Below, in pieces: positions 24,512-34,074 of a stretch of 64,000 nt of DNA (within the stretch, counting starts at the first letter, position 1; each line of letters begins with the position of its first letter). Both the position numbers and the translations under genes were made by a program. The stretch is from Herbaspirillum autotrophicum (GTDB taxonomy: Bacteria; Pseudomonadota; Gammaproteobacteria; Burkholderiales; Burkholderiaceae_D). The notes under the pieces were generated by a model. The model was not told the origin of the DNA, searched no databases, and worked only from the letters and a program-made list of their open reading frames with translations. Location: positions 124,001 to 188,000 of the forward strand of contig NZ_LFLS01000005.1 in NCBI RefSeq assembly GCF_001189915.1, read 5' to 3'.

Positions 24512-25417
24512 TCAACCGGGCTGCACCGGATCAACATGCGTCATCACATCCAGCACCCGATGCTGATCCAGCACGCGCTGACGCGCATTGACGGCAATCG
24601 CATGGCCTTGGGTGACGGTCTGGCTGCCGTCAATTTCGAGATGAACATCGACTATCGTCATGTCGCCCATCTTGCGTGTGCGCAAATCGTGGATGCCGAA
24701 TACGCCGGGCGTTTGCAGCAGGGTGCTGCGGATCGCCGTCAACTCTTCTTCGGATACCGCACGGTCCATCAAGTCGTTCAGGGCCCGCCAGAAAAAACTG
24801 CCCCCCATGCGCGACACCATCAGACCAACGATCAAGGCCGCAATCGGATCCAGCACCGGCAGGCCGGACAGATTGCCGATGATGCCGAGTGCCACCACCA
24901 GCGATGAAGCAGCATCGGATCGCGCATGCCAGGCATTTGCTGCCAGCATGCTGGACCGCACGCGCTGCGCCACGCCCAGCATGTAACGGAACAGCAATTC
25001 CTTGCTGACCAGTGCCGCCAGCGCGACCCACAATGCCAGTACGTGGACCTGCTGCACACTGGAAGGATCGGCGATCTTGTGAAATGCCGACCACAACATG
25101 CCGATGCCGACCGCCAGCAAAATGCCGCCGATTGCCAGCGATGCTGCATTCTCATAACGCTGATGACCATATTGATGATCGGCATCGGCTTGCTTGCGAC
25201 TGTGATGCGCCGCAAACAGCACCACGAAATCGGAAATCAGATCCGACAGCGAATGCACGCCATCGGCAATCAAGGCCTGCGAACCCGAGAATATCCCGGC
25301 GATGATCTGCACTGTCGTCAGACCGATATTGACGATCACGCTGACCACGGTGCTGCGGCGGCCAGCCTCGAACCGCTCCTGCTCCATGCCTGCGGTTTCC
25401 TGCTTCATGCTTGCCAT
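24512..25417 (-). CDS. Cation diffusion facilitator metal exporter (MamM/FieF-like)
   Basis: The 301-residue protein has the CDF layout of six helices and a C-terminal cytoplasmic metal-binding domain. Metal ligands appear as SLSDLISDFVVL (helix 2, D-x-x-x-D) and HARSDAASSLVV (helix 5, H-x-x-x-D), with D-H-Q-Y-G-H-Q-R-Y-E in between. The family expels Zn, Fe or Mn in exchange for protons. GGGAT stands eight bases before the ATG at 25417; the frame to 25489 is probably not translated. Substrate cannot be specified. Confidence 0.9.
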   Translation of the reverse strand: MASMKQETAGMEQERFEAGRRSTVVSVIVNIGLTTVQIIAGIFSGSQALIADGVHSLSDLISDFVVLFAAHHSRKQADADHQYGHQRYENAASLAIGGILLAVGIGMLWSAFHKIADPSSVQQVHVLALWVALAALVSKELLFRYMLGVAQRVRSSMLAANAWHARSDAASSLVVALGIIGNLSGLPVLDPIAALIVGLMVSRMGGSFFWRALNDLMDRAVSEEELTAIRSTLLQTPGVFGIHDLRTRKMGDMTIVDVHLEIDGSQTVTQGHAIAVNARQRVLDQHRVLDVMTHVDPVQPG

Positions 25418-25571
25418 AACAACAATCCCTTTTGATGTAGCCGAAACAACCCTTGTACTTGCCGGCGAATTGCTAGATGATCTTGCCACATAACAAGTTT
25501 TCTTAATTATTAAAGGAGTGGGTCATTGTGCCGACATCAACATACACCACAATGACTGGCTGACAATTATC

Positions 25572-27197
25572 ATGGAACAATCAAGTCCGCAATCGCTCTC
25601 GCTGCAATTTGACCGGATCAGCGGTGAACTGACCGCAACGATGACCCCGCAAGCCGGAGTGCCGGTGGTCAACATGGTGTTATTGAAGCAGGCATTGACC
25701 GATGGTGGTTACACCAAATTGCATATCGACGAAACCGCACTCGGTGATTTCGTGGCCAAGGCCGCCGATGCCAAAGAACCGTATTCGCACATCATCGCCG
25801 AGCGCCGCGATGGTGAATTCCTGCTGGAAGTGGCCGATGATCTGATGAGTGCGGCGCTGACGCTGGTGCCGCCGCAAGGTGGCCGCGCCAAAAGTGTCGA
25901 AGTGGTGCAGGCCATTCGCGCCCAGGGCATCACTTACGGCATCTTGCATGAACAACTGCGCAACGCGCTGAGCGCGGGTCAATGTGAAAAGCTGGTGATC
26001 GCGCAAGGCGATTGGCCACGCGATGGCAAACCGGCAGAGTTCCAGAGTTTGCTGGAAGAAAAGGAAGACGAACTGTCGGAAGTCGATGAAGACGCCGTGG
26101 TGCAATACAGTGATCTGGGATACCTGTTGCTGGTCAATGTCGGTGATCGCCTGATGCAGCGCACGCCGACCGTGCCCGGCGTCAACGGCATCGACATCAA
26201 GGGCCAGCCGGTGCCGGCGCGGCCGATTGCCGACATTCCATTCAGCAAGGATTGCTCGGGTGCCGAACCCGATCCTGACAACCCCGACCTGCTGGTGGCG
26301 ATTATCGCCGGTCAGCCGTCGGTGATCAAGGCCGGCGTCAAGGTCAATCCCATCGTCGAAATAGAAGATGTCGATCTCAGTACCGGCAATATCGATTTTG
26401 AAGGAACCGTGCGCATCAGTGGCGACGTCAAGGCCGGCATGCGCTTGCGCGTCTCGGGCGATGTCTTCGTCAATGGCACCGTGGAAGCGGCGGAAATCAC
26501 GGCCGGCGGCAGTGTCACGATCAAGGGTGGCGTAATCGGTCATGCCGAAGCGCAAACCGGCATCGTGCCGATTGCAGCCCGGATCAAATGTGAAGGTTCG
26601 ATGCAGGCGCTGTTTGCCGAAAATGCTCACATCGAAGCGCGCGACTCGATCCTGATTGCCGGCAATGCCCGCCAGTGTGAACTGCAGGCCGGCAATGAAA
26701 TCATCGTCGGCAAGACCAATCCCAAACTGGGCCAGATCATCGGCGGCCGCGCGCAGGCCACGATGCTGATCAAGGCGACCGGGCTCGGCGCCCCCACCGG
26801 TAACAAGACCCGGATTCAGGTCGGCCTCGATCCGTATCTGGAAGAAAAGCTCAACGCCAAGGAACAGGAATTCAAGAAGAAACTCAGCGAACTTGAGCTG
26901 ACCATCAAGACCATTGCCTATTACAAACAGAATCCGCAAAAGGTGGTCGAAGGACAGATTGAAGAGACCGAACAAAAGCGCAAGATCCTGGCGCAGGAAG
27001 TCAAAGACCTGATCGCCGAACAGAACGACATGAAAGAAGATCTGGTTGCCACCGAGTCAGCGCAAGTCATCGCCACCAAGGCGGTGTACGAAGGGGTTGA
27101 AATCCGCATCGGCAAACAGGTGTGGCCGGTACTGAGCAATCTCGGCGGCGGTACCGCGCAACTGCATGGCGGAAAAATTGCGTTCGGCGGCAAATAG
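25572..27197 (+). CDS. FapA/DUF342 family protein
   Basis: The 541-residue protein matches DUF342 (flagellar assembly protein A-like). It has an N-terminal SH3-like part, a central beta-helix of repeated G-D/G-x-V turns (residues about 240-380, such as GNIDFEGTVRISGDVKAGM and GDVFVNGTVEAAEITAGGSV), and a C-terminal coiled coil from about 410 to 500. FapA homologues act in polar cell organisation and regulation in other bacteria. No flagellar gene is near, so the role here is unclear. It is followed closely by a small zinc-ribbon-like gene. Confidence 0.85.
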   Translation: MEQSSPQSLSLQFDRISGELTATMTPQAGVPVVNMVLLKQALTDGGYTKLHIDETALGDFVAKAADAKEPYSHIIAERRDGEFLLEVADDLMSAALTLVPPQGGRAKSVEVVQAIRAQGITYGILHEQLRNALSAGQCEKLVIAQGDWPRDGKPAEFQSLLEEKEDELSEVDEDAVVQYSDLGYLLLVNVGDRLMQRTPTVPGVNGIDIKGQPVPARPIADIPFSKDCSGAEPDPDNPDLLVAIIAGQPSVIKAGVKVNPIVEIEDVDLSTGNIDFEGTVRISGDVKAGMRLRVSGDVFVNGTVEAAEITAGGSVTIKGGVIGHAEAQTGIVPIAARIKCEGSMQALFAENAHIEARDSILIAGNARQCELQAGNEIIVGKTNPKLGQIIGGRAQATMLIKATGLGAPTGNKTRIQVGLDPYLEEKLNAKEQEFKKKLSELELTIKTIAYYKQNPQKVVEGQIEETEQKRKILAQEVKDLIAEQNDMKEDLVATESAQVIATKAVYEGVEIRIGKQVWPVLSNLGGGTAQLHGGKIAFGGK

Positions 27198-27211
27198 GCG
27201 ATACTGCACGC

Positions 27212-27604
27212 ATGACTGACTTACCTTACCCCGACCCGGCAAGCTTGCGGGCGCTGGCGCAACACAGCGCCGCCATTGCTACTGACTGTCCCTGCCAACT
27301 GGCTGACACCTCTGCCTGGGGCAGCATGTCGCTGTCGTTTCCCGAATCCGGTCTGCGCGACATTGCCAGCCTGCGCGAAAATCCGTTCGATGAACCCGGC
27401 TTCACCGAGTACCATCCGCACGGCACGCGTTACGAATCACCGCTGGCGCCCATCGCATTGAAGTACTTCCCCTACAACCGCTGCACCGTTGCCGCGTGCA
27501 ACCACTGCGGCCGCTACTATCTGCGCTACACCGAAGCCGGCGGTTACTTTGTCGAGCAACGCCTCCGCGCTCTCAACCGTCCCGATCTGATTATCGAAGG
27601 CTGA
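27212..27604 (+). CDS. Conserved small protein with Cys-rich C-terminal motif
   Basis: The 130-residue protein begins 14 bases after the DUF342 gene, so the two are probably co-transcribed. I do not recognise a named family. It holds CPC near residue 26 and CTVAACNHCGRYYLRYTEAGG near 91-111, where CxxC plus upstream Cys could bind zinc or a cluster. The composition fits the genome, so it is a genuine host gene. Confidence 0.65.
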   Translation: MTDLPYPDPASLRALAQHSAAIATDCPCQLADTSAWGSMSLSFPESGLRDIASLRENPFDEPGFTEYHPHGTRYESPLAPIALKYFPYNRCTVAACNHCGRYYLRYTEAGGYFVEQRLRALNRPDLIIEG

Positions 27605-27618
27605 TCAGCGCGATTTGA

Positions 27619-28068
27619 TCAGCGCACCTGCATGCGCATGGTGGTCATCAGGCCATAGGCGCACAGGCTCGTTTTTCCGTCTTTGTGCGCATGCACTTCA
27701 ATCTGGCAAATCGTCAGCGTCTTGCCGCTTTTGATGACCCGGCCGCGCGCCAGAAAATGGCTGCCGTCGGCGGGCGCCAGCAAATTCAATTTGATTTCCG
27801 TGGTCAGCACATCCTGGCCCGGGCCAAACACACTCAAGGCCGCATAGCCGCCGGCACTGTCGGCAATCGTGGTGGTGATGCCGGCATGCAGGAATCCGTT
27901 CTGCTGCGCCAGATCGGCACGATACGGCAGGCTGATCTCGACCAGTCCCGGCGTCACCGTGGTCATTTCGGCACCGATGGTTTGCATTACCGCCTGCCGG
28001 CCAAAACTGGCGCGCACGCGTTCTTCATATTGATCATCAACAGTTGGCGTCGTGGTCGTCGTTGTCAT
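27619..28068 (-). CDS. PaaI-type hotdog-fold thioesterase
   Basis: The 149-residue protein has the hotdog pattern: QNGFLHAGITTTIADSAGGYAA in place of the HGG(A)-x-x-x-L-A-D/E signature, then LTTEIKLNLLAPADG and GRVIKSGKTLTICQIEV. PaaI-like enzymes hydrolyse aryl- or acyl-CoA thioesters in the cytoplasm. The start is followed by an unusual run of six threonines. Convergent with the small gene before it and 34 bases downstream of a LysR gene on the same strand. Confidence 0.85.
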   Translation of the reverse strand: MTTTTTTPTVDDQYEERVRASFGRQAVMQTIGAEMTTVTPGLVEISLPYRADLAQQNGFLHAGITTTIADSAGGYAALSVFGPGQDVLTTEIKLNLLAPADGSHFLARGRVIKSGKTLTICQIEVHAHKDGKTSLCAYGLMTTMRMQVR

Positions 28069-28102
28069 GCAAGTCTCCTGTTTTCAATCTGATGAACGTC
28101 AG

Positions 28103-28957
28103 TCAATTCTCGGCGGCATGCAGTTCGCTCGCCATCAAAATCTGGAACAGCGTTTCAGCGGGCCGGCTCAGTCGCTTCGCGGTCACGGCCACATATTCAA
28201 CATCCGGCAACTGCGGCAAGCTGGCGTGATTGAGCGGCAAGGTCAGATCGCGCGATGCCAGATGCAGCGGCAACACCGTCAACCCCAAACCGCCACGCGC
28301 CGCCGCCATGCAACCGGCATGACTGCCGCTGGTGCAGACGATGCGCCAGTGACAGCCGCTGCTGCCGAGCCGTTCCAGAATCGCTGCCCGCGTCACGCTC
28401 GGTTCCGGCAACAGGATCAGCGGCAACGGCAGGCGCAAATCGACCAGCGTTTGCGGCCGCGCCAACCACGCCAGCGGTTCGCGAAACATGAAGTGACCGC
28501 GCTGTTCGCCGGGACGGCGCTTGCCCACCAGCAAATCGAGTTCACCGCGATCCATGCGCTGATACAGCTCGTTGCTCAGACCAATCGTGATTTCCAGCTC
28601 AACTTCGGGATGCTCACGGCGAAACGCCGCCAGCATATCGGGCAGCGGCCCCAGCGACAAATCGTCCGAGGTGCCGAAGCGGACCCGGCCGCGCAGGCGC
28701 GGCGCATTGAATTGCGCCTCGGCGCGGGCATGCGCTTCCAGGATCAGGCGCGCATGAATCAACAGGCTTTCGCCATCCACGGTCAGTGCCAGCGAATGGG
28801 TATCGCGGACGAACAGGCGCCGGCCGCTGCTTTCTTCGAGACGGCGAATGTGGTCGCTGACGCTGGACTGCGTCAGGCCGAGACGACGCCCGGCATCGGT
28901 AAAACTGCGCGATGCCGCCACCGTGACAAAGGTTTTGAGCCAGACAGGATTAAACAT
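28103..28957 (-). CDS. LysR-family regulator divergent from a bile-acid-symporter-family gene
   Basis: The 284-residue protein has the N-terminal winged helix (SFTDAGRRLGLTQSSVSDHIRRLEE) and a LysR ligand domain beginning near residue 85 (GRVRFGTSDDLSLG). It is divergent from the transporter at 29124 across 166 bases, the classic arrangement for a LysR activator and its target. The ATG at 28957 (MFNPVWLKTF) suits the family better than that at 28993. Confidence 0.88.
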   Translation of the reverse strand: MFNPVWLKTFVTVAASRSFTDAGRRLGLTQSSVSDHIRRLEESSGRRLFVRDTHSLALTVDGESLLIHARLILEAHARAEAQFNAPRLRGRVRFGTSDDLSLGPLPDMLAAFRREHPEVELEITIGLSNELYQRMDRGELDLLVGKRRPGEQRGHFMFREPLAWLARPQTLVDLRLPLPLILLPEPSVTRAAILERLGSSGCHWRIVCTSGSHAGCMAAARGGLGLTVLPLHLASRDLTLPLNHASLPQLPDVEYVAVTAKRLSRPAETLFQILMASELHAAEN

Positions 28958-29123
28958 CTGGCCATTGTCATCGGAAAATCCGATTACAGTCAACGTGATT
29001 AACGGGGTTCCCTATGGCCGTGGCTTTTCCTATGATGCTGGTATCGGGTGTTACGCCACGCCGTTGCCGGCCGGCAAGCCCATGCCGGAGGCGCTGGCGC
29101 CACGCCCTCACAAGGAAATCATC

Positions 29124-30119
29124 ATGAAACGCTACCTGCCCGACCGCTTTACCCAAATGCTGCTGGCCACCGTGTTGCTGGCCACGCTGCTGCCGGCACG
29201 CGGACAATTTGAAGACTGGATGCGCGTCGCCAGCAATGTCGCGATTGCCTTGTTGTTCTTTCTGCATGGCGCCCGCCTGTCGCGTGCGGCAGCGCTGGCC
29301 GGTTTCCGCCAACCGCGTCTGCATCTGCTGACGCTGGCTTGCACCTTCGTGCTGTTCCCGGTGCTGGGCCTGACGCTCAAGGCACTGTTTCCGGACATGC
29401 TGACGCCGCAACTGTGGCTCGGCATTCTGTTCGTCTGTACCCTGCCATCGACCGTGCAGTCGTCGATTGCCTTCACCTCGATTGCGCGCGGCAACGTGCC
29501 GGCCGCGATTTGCGGCGCCACCGCCTCGAATCTGCTGGGCATTGTCATCACGCCATTGCTGGTAGCGCTGCTGTTGCATCGTCAACATGCCGGCGGCGGC
29601 TGGCACGATGTGCTCAGCATCCTGTTGCAATTGCTGTTGCCATTCGTGCTCGGCAATGTGCTGCGGCCATGGATCGGCAAATGGGTCGAAGCCCATCGCA
29701 GCATCCTGACCGTGGTGGATCGCGGCAGCATCTTGCTGGCGGTGTATGCAGCGTTCAGCGCGGCCGTAGCACAAGGGGTGTGGCACCTGTTTCCGCCCTC
29801 ACAACTGGCGCTGCTGATTCTGGTCAATGCCTTCCTGCTGGGGGCGGTATTGCTGGTGACAACCTATGGCAGCCGCGCACTCGGTTTCTCGCGTCCTGAT
29901 GAAATCGTGCTGGTGTTTTGCGGTTCGAAAAAGTCGCTGGCCTCCGGCATCCCGATGGCATCGGTGTTGTTCAGCGGTGGCACCGTCGGCGCAGTGCTGC
30001 TGCCGATCATGATCTTCCATCAGATGCAATTGATGTTGTGCGCGGTACTGGCACGTCGTTATGCCGAACGCGCCGACCGCGAAGACGCGGCCTTGCCGGT
30101 CGCCGATGCAGCCCGCTGA
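29124..30119 (+). CDS. Bile acid:sodium symporter family transporter (YfeH-like)
   Basis: The 331-residue protein has about ten membrane helices, with family segments ALLFFLHGARLSR, LGILFVCTLPSTVQSSIAFTSIARGN and VLVFCGSKKSLASGIPMASVLF. These are characteristic of the SBF-like (pfam13593) group typified by YfeH, whose physiological substrate is not well defined. AAGGA precedes the ATG at 29124; a longer frame upstream has no support. A divergent LysR gene probably controls it. Confidence 0.88.
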   Translation: MKRYLPDRFTQMLLATVLLATLLPARGQFEDWMRVASNVAIALLFFLHGARLSRAAALAGFRQPRLHLLTLACTFVLFPVLGLTLKALFPDMLTPQLWLGILFVCTLPSTVQSSIAFTSIARGNVPAAICGATASNLLGIVITPLLVALLLHRQHAGGGWHDVLSILLQLLLPFVLGNVLRPWIGKWVEAHRSILTVVDRGSILLAVYAAFSAAVAQGVWHLFPPSQLALLILVNAFLLGAVLLVTTYGSRALGFSRPDEIVLVFCGSKKSLASGIPMASVLFSGGTVGAVLLPIMIFHQMQLMLCAVLARRYAERADREDAALPVADAAR

Positions 30120-30242
30120 TGCATGACCCGGCGACACATCGCTGCTGACCTCTGCTGACACTCCTGACACTACGCTGTCAGGAGTGCTGCCGCATGATGC
30201 GTGACATGCCAACCGGCATTCACACCTTACAAGGACAACATC

Positions 30243-30611
30243 ATGCAAACAAAAATCAACTGGTTTGAAATCCCGGCCGACGACCTGTCCCGCGCCAGCA
30301 AATTTTACGAAACCATCTTCGATACCACACTGCGCACCGAAACTTCCGAGTTCGCACCGATGGCGATTTTCACCGACAGCGACGGCAATTCCCTCGGCGC
30401 GCTGACCAAGGCCGACTTCTGTGAACCGGGTCATGGCGGCACGCTGGTGTATCTGGATGCCGGTCCATCCATCCAGACCGTGATCGACCGCATCGCCGGT
30501 GCCGGCGGCAAGGTCATCATGGATAAATTCGCGCTGCCAAAACAACTCGGTTACATCGCGCATTTCACCGATAGCGAAGGCAATCGCATCGCCTTGCACG
30601 CCATGCAATAA
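30243..30611 (+). CDS. Glyoxalase/bleomycin-resistance (VOC) fold protein
   Basis: The 122-residue protein shows the VOC pattern: INWFEIPADDLSRASKFYE at the start, FTDSDGNSLGAL in the middle, and IAHFTDSEGNRIALHAM at the end. This YdcM/CFP32-like subgroup has unassigned substrates. AAGGA precedes the ATG. The next gene is a WYL-type YafY regulator, a pairing often seen in related genomes. Confidence 0.88.
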   Translation: MQTKINWFEIPADDLSRASKFYETIFDTTLRTETSEFAPMAIFTDSDGNSLGALTKADFCEPGHGGTLVYLDAGPSIQTVIDRIAGAGGKVIMDKFALPKQLGYIAHFTDSEGNRIALHAMQ

Positions 30612-30713
30612 GCAGGCCGCCGGCATGCCGGGCGCGTCGATGCGTGGCATGCCCGGCATGGCAAATTTCATGGGGCCCGATCCAGTGAAAAAAACTGACC
30701 GGCGGCGGCAGAC

Positions 30714-31439
30714 ATGCCAGAATCACGCTCACTGTCCAACCTGCCTTCTACTGCCATGCGCCGAGCTGACCGCCTGTTTCAAATCACGCAGTACCTGCGC
30801 GGACGCCGGCTCACGACGGCAAAGCAACTGGCAGAGTGGCTGTCGATTTCCGAACGCACCGTTTACCGCGATATCCGCGATCTGTCGCTGTCCGGCGTGC
30901 CGGTGGAAGGCGAAGCCGGAGTCGGCTACCGCCTCAACAAATCCGGCTTCGACCTGCCGCCGCTGATGTTTTCCCCCGATGAAATCGATGCGCTGGTGAT
31001 CGGCATGCGCATGGTGCAAGCCTGGGGTGGCCCGCAACTGGCAGCCTCGGGCGCCGCCGCCCTGGCCAAGATCGTGCTGGCGCTGCCGCAAGACAAGCGC
31101 GACTTCGTCGAAGCCACGACCTTGTTCGCGCCCACCTTCCACATCGACCCCGAGCATGGCAAACGACTGGAACATATCCGGCAAAACATCAGTCGCCGGC
31201 AAAAGCTCTTGCTCGATTACAGCGATGTCAGGAAAAGCCAGACCCGGCGCATCATCTGGCCGCTGGCCCTGTATTTCTGGGGCGGCACGTGGTCGATTGC
31301 GGCCTGGTGCGAAACCCGCAGCGCGTTTCGTTCATTCCGGCTCGACCGTATCGTCGGCATGACCGCCAGCGACAGTTATCCGGATCAAAGCGGACGCCGC
31401 CTGGCCGACTTCGTGCGCGCGGTGCAAAAGCAGTGCTGA
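30714..31439 (+). CDS. YafY-like transcriptional regulator with WYL domain
   Basis: The product (241 residues; 227 from the alternative ATG at 30756, which gives the family-typical MRRADRLFQI start) has an N-terminal HTH_11 domain (KQLAEWLSISERTVYRDIRDLS) and a C-terminal WYL domain (IIWPLALYFWGGTWSIAAWCETRSAFRSFRLDRI). WYL domains bind small ligands or nucleic acid. It lies 102 bases after the glyoxalase-like gene and likely regulates it. Confidence 0.88.
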   Translation: MPESRSLSNLPSTAMRRADRLFQITQYLRGRRLTTAKQLAEWLSISERTVYRDIRDLSLSGVPVEGEAGVGYRLNKSGFDLPPLMFSPDEIDALVIGMRMVQAWGGPQLAASGAAALAKIVLALPQDKRDFVEATTLFAPTFHIDPEHGKRLEHIRQNISRRQKLLLDYSDVRKSQTRRIIWPLALYFWGGTWSIAAWCETRSAFRSFRLDRIVGMTASDSYPDQSGRRLADFVRAVQKQC

Positions 31440-31590
31440 GCGCCTGACCGGGCAGCGCTGGAATTACGTATATTCAAATGCCAATTTCTTCGTTCGTGCG
31501 CAGCGCTTATCGGTTTAGTCTGGCGACAGACAGAATCAGATACCGTGAGAGCAACATCCATGCTCTCCATGCTGCCATCAAGGGGAAACC

Positions 31591-32061
31591 ATGCATCGCG
31601 CAAGCAATAAGTTGGTCACCACATCACGTGCCGCACATGACGTCGTCCGCAGCAATCTGATCCAGCCGGGTCTGCCGGCGGTTCCTGATCCTGAACGTTT
31701 TTCGCTGCATGACCGCTATGTCTTGTGCGTCGGCGGCCTGACCGGGGCCCGCAATCACTACCGGCTGGCAATTGAAACCCGGCATGGCCGCTTCACCCAC
31801 CACGACGGCGGCCGCGAAGACAGCCTGCACCGCCTGCAACCGATGCTCAGCGCCGCCGACATGGTGGTGTGTGCTTCCGGCAACATCAGTCATAACGCCT
31901 ATCATCTGGTCAAGCAACTGTGCAAAAAGATGGGCAAACCCTGTGTGATGGTCAAAGGCACCGGGATTGCTTCCTTTCTCGACGGCTTGAGCAGCCTGAG
32001 CGGCCAGCTCGACATTTCGCAACGCGGCGAAACCCTGCTCAAGACCGGCCGCGCAGGCTAA
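31591..32061 (+). CDS. DUF2325 protein
   Basis: The 156-residue protein matches DUF2325: VLCVGGLTGARNHYR, FTHHDGGREDSLHRL, AADMVVCASGNISHNAYHLVKQLCKK and the final GIASFLDGL. Small DUF2325 proteins occur near iron or haem genes in proteobacteria; the mechanism is unknown. AAGGGGA precedes the ATG. The FetAB exporter genes follow after one exported protein, so a link to iron is possible. Confidence 0.8.
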   Translation: MHRASNKLVTTSRAAHDVVRSNLIQPGLPAVPDPERFSLHDRYVLCVGGLTGARNHYRLAIETRHGRFTHHDGGREDSLHRLQPMLSAADMVVCASGNISHNAYHLVKQLCKKMGKPCVMVKGTGIASFLDGLSSLSGQLDISQRGETLLKTGRAG

Positions 32062-32154
32062 ACGGCAACGGCAATGGCGCTCCCGCCCCGGCTCATTTAA
32101 AATAGGTCCGTTCGCAACCGCGGCCATTGATCAAATGAGTGTCTGGGAGTCTGC

Positions 32155-32628
32155 TTGAAGAATTTTCACCGTGCCGTTCTTGCCTGTACGCTATCGTTCT
32201 GTACAGCCGCCGGCGCCGTCGCACCGCCAACGTTCGGGATTGAAGTAGGTAATGCGCTGCTGTGCCTGAATCAGCTCAACAGCAAGTATTTCTTCGATTA
32301 TCTGCAAGCCGCATTCGGCCCGCCCTACAAAACCGAGGGCGGCGCCTACTGGTTCAAGGCCGACAGCAGTATCTGGGGCCTCCAGATCACTGACGTCATG
32401 GTCAACGATCCGAGCAGCCCGGCCGATTTCATCGGGGCGGTCGTCAATGCCACGCCGCAAAAGGTGGCTGAAGCGATTTCCTCCTCCATCGGCATCCGCT
32501 TCACGCTGACTGATGCCACTACCTATTCTCTGCGCGAATCACAGGCCGGCAGCAAAATCGCCTATGCCGATACCAAAGCCAAGATTTACTGCGCCAAGTC
32601 CAAATTCCTGGTACCCGGCAAACCCTGA
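32155..32628 (+). CDS. Exported protein of unknown function
   Basis: The 157-residue product has a signal peptide (MKNFHRAVLACTLSFCTAAGAVA) and a mature part with single cysteines near 34 and 148 that could form a disulphide. I do not recognise the family. TTG at 32155 is used, with GGGAG six bases upstream; there is no suitable ATG that keeps the signal peptide. It precedes the fetAB pair by nine bases and is probably in the same transcript. Confidence 0.65.
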   Translation: MKNFHRAVLACTLSFCTAAGAVAPPTFGIEVGNALLCLNQLNSKYFFDYLQAAFGPPYKTEGGAYWFKADSSIWGLQITDVMVNDPSSPADFIGAVVNATPQKVAEAISSSIGIRFTLTDATTYSLRESQAGSKIAYADTKAKIYCAKSKFLVPGKP

Positions 32629-32636
32629 TTCTCAGC

Positions 32637-33272
32637 ATGCCTCCAGCCGCCGCCACCGCCCATGCACGCAATGCAACGCTGCACATCAGCAATTTGAGCG
32701 GTCTGGTCAGCGGCCCCTTCGATCTGCAAGTCAACAGTGGTCAATGCGTGGCCATCGCCGGCCCCTCCGGCATCGGCAAGAGCCTGTTGCTGCGCATGAT
32801 TGCCGATCTCGATGTCAATCATGGTGAAGTCGGCATCGGCCAGCAAACGCGCGCGGGGATGCCGGCGCCGGCATGGCGCCGGCGTGTCACTTATGTTGCG
32901 GCGGAATCCGGCTGGTGGGGCGAGCATGTCGCAGAACATCTGCGCCAGCCGCAACGGGTAAGCGAATTGCTGGCTGCCGTCGGCTTGCGTGCCGATATTC
33001 TGGCCGCACCGGTGGCGCAGTTGTCGAGCGGCGAGCGCCAGCGTCTGGCCTTGCTGCGGGCGATCTCGCAACAACCGCAATTTCTGTTGCTCGACGAACC
33101 CACCTCGGCACTCGACAAACACAGCATGGCGCAAGTGGAAACACTATTGCAGCAACTCAAACGGGAGGGCTGCGGCTTGCTGCTGGTATCGCATGATCCG
33201 GCCCAGATCGGCCGTCTGGCCGACCGTGTATTCCAGATGAGCCACAGCGGCCTGACGGAGCAGCACCTGTGA
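32637..33272 (+). CDS. fetA: FetA-type ABC transporter ATP-binding protein
   Basis: The 211-residue protein has Walker A GPSGIGKS at 42-49, signature LSSGERQ at 129-135 and Walker B FLLLDEPTSALD at 149-160. Its partner, overlapping by four bases (GTGA), is a FetB/UPF0014 membrane protein, which identifies it as FetA (YbbL). E. coli FetAB is an iron exporter that protects against oxidative stress. Confidence 0.88.
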   Translation: MPPAAATAHARNATLHISNLSGLVSGPFDLQVNSGQCVAIAGPSGIGKSLLLRMIADLDVNHGEVGIGQQTRAGMPAPAWRRRVTYVAAESGWWGEHVAEHLRQPQRVSELLAAVGLRADILAAPVAQLSSGERQRLALLRAISQQPQFLLLDEPTSALDKHSMAQVETLLQQLKREGCGLLLVSHDPAQIGRLADRVFQMSHSGLTEQHL

Positions 33273-34063
33273 CGCCGGTCGTCCTCACCACCACCGAACT
33301 GATAACCACCGCGCTGCTGGTGCTGGGCAGCGCCGCCTTGTCATTGTTGCTGGCGCTGGGGATTCAACGTCAATTGCTGATCGCCGCGGTACGCATGGTG
33401 CTGCAACTGTTGATTGTGGGTCTGTTCCTGCGTCAGATATTCGCCTTGTCGTCGCTGTGGCTGACCGCTGCCGTGGTGGCGCTGATGCTGGCGGCGGCGG
33501 CCATCGAAACCGGCGCCCGCCAGGAAAAACGGCTGGTCGGCTTCTGGCATTACGTGGTCAGCGGCGCGCCGGTGTGCATGGCAACCTTGTCCGTCGCACT
33601 GCTGGCGCTGACGACCGCGCTGCAGCCGACGCCGTGGTATGACGCGCGGCATGCGATTCCCCTGACCGGCATCATTCTCGGCACCGTCATGAATTCGGCC
33701 AGCGTCGGACTCAACCATGTGTTCGCCACCGTCAGCCGTGAACGCAATGCCATCGAAGCACAACTGGCGCTCGGCGCCGACCGCTTCAGCGCCTTTCGCG
33801 ACATCATCCGGCGTGCCGTGCGCGCCGGCCTGCTGCCGCTGATGAACCAGATGGCGGCGGCCGGCATCATCACCATGCCCGGCATCATGACCGGTCAGGT
33901 CTTGGCCGGCATGGACCCGCTGGCCGCCGCCAAGTATCAGATTCTGTTGATGTTCCTGCTGGCCGGCGGTGGTTTTCTGGCGACCATCGGTGCGGTCTAC
34001 CTGGCGGTATCAAGGCTGAGCGACGAGCGCGACCGGCTGCGTCTGGACCGGCTGCGAAAATAG
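33269..34063 (+). CDS. fetB: FetB-type iron export permease (UPF0014)
   Basis: The 264-residue protein has about seven helices and the UPF0014 signatures: RMVLQLLIVGLFLRQIF, PLTGIILGTVMNSASVGLNH, EAQLALGADRF, and MNQMAAAGIITMPGIMTGQ with VLAGMDPLAAAKYQ. GTG start within the fetA stop (GTGA). With FetA it forms an exporter, iron in E. coli. Confidence 0.9.
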   Translation: MTPVVLTTTELITTALLVLGSAALSLLLALGIQRQLLIAAVRMVLQLLIVGLFLRQIFALSSLWLTAAVVALMLAAAAIETGARQEKRLVGFWHYVVSGAPVCMATLSVALLALTTALQPTPWYDARHAIPLTGIILGTVMNSASVGLNHVFATVSRERNAIEAQLALGADRFSAFRDIIRRAVRAGLLPLMNQMAAAGIITMPGIMTGQVLAGMDPLAAAKYQILLMFLLAGGGFLATIGAVYLAVSRLSDERDRLRLDRLRK

Positions 34064-34074
34064 CCAGCCGCAAG

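Noticed and set aside
27600-27625. Direct repeat tgatcagcgc around the convergent stops of the 27212 and 27619 genes
   Set aside because: Two short copies of a common sequence; no structural role is evident.
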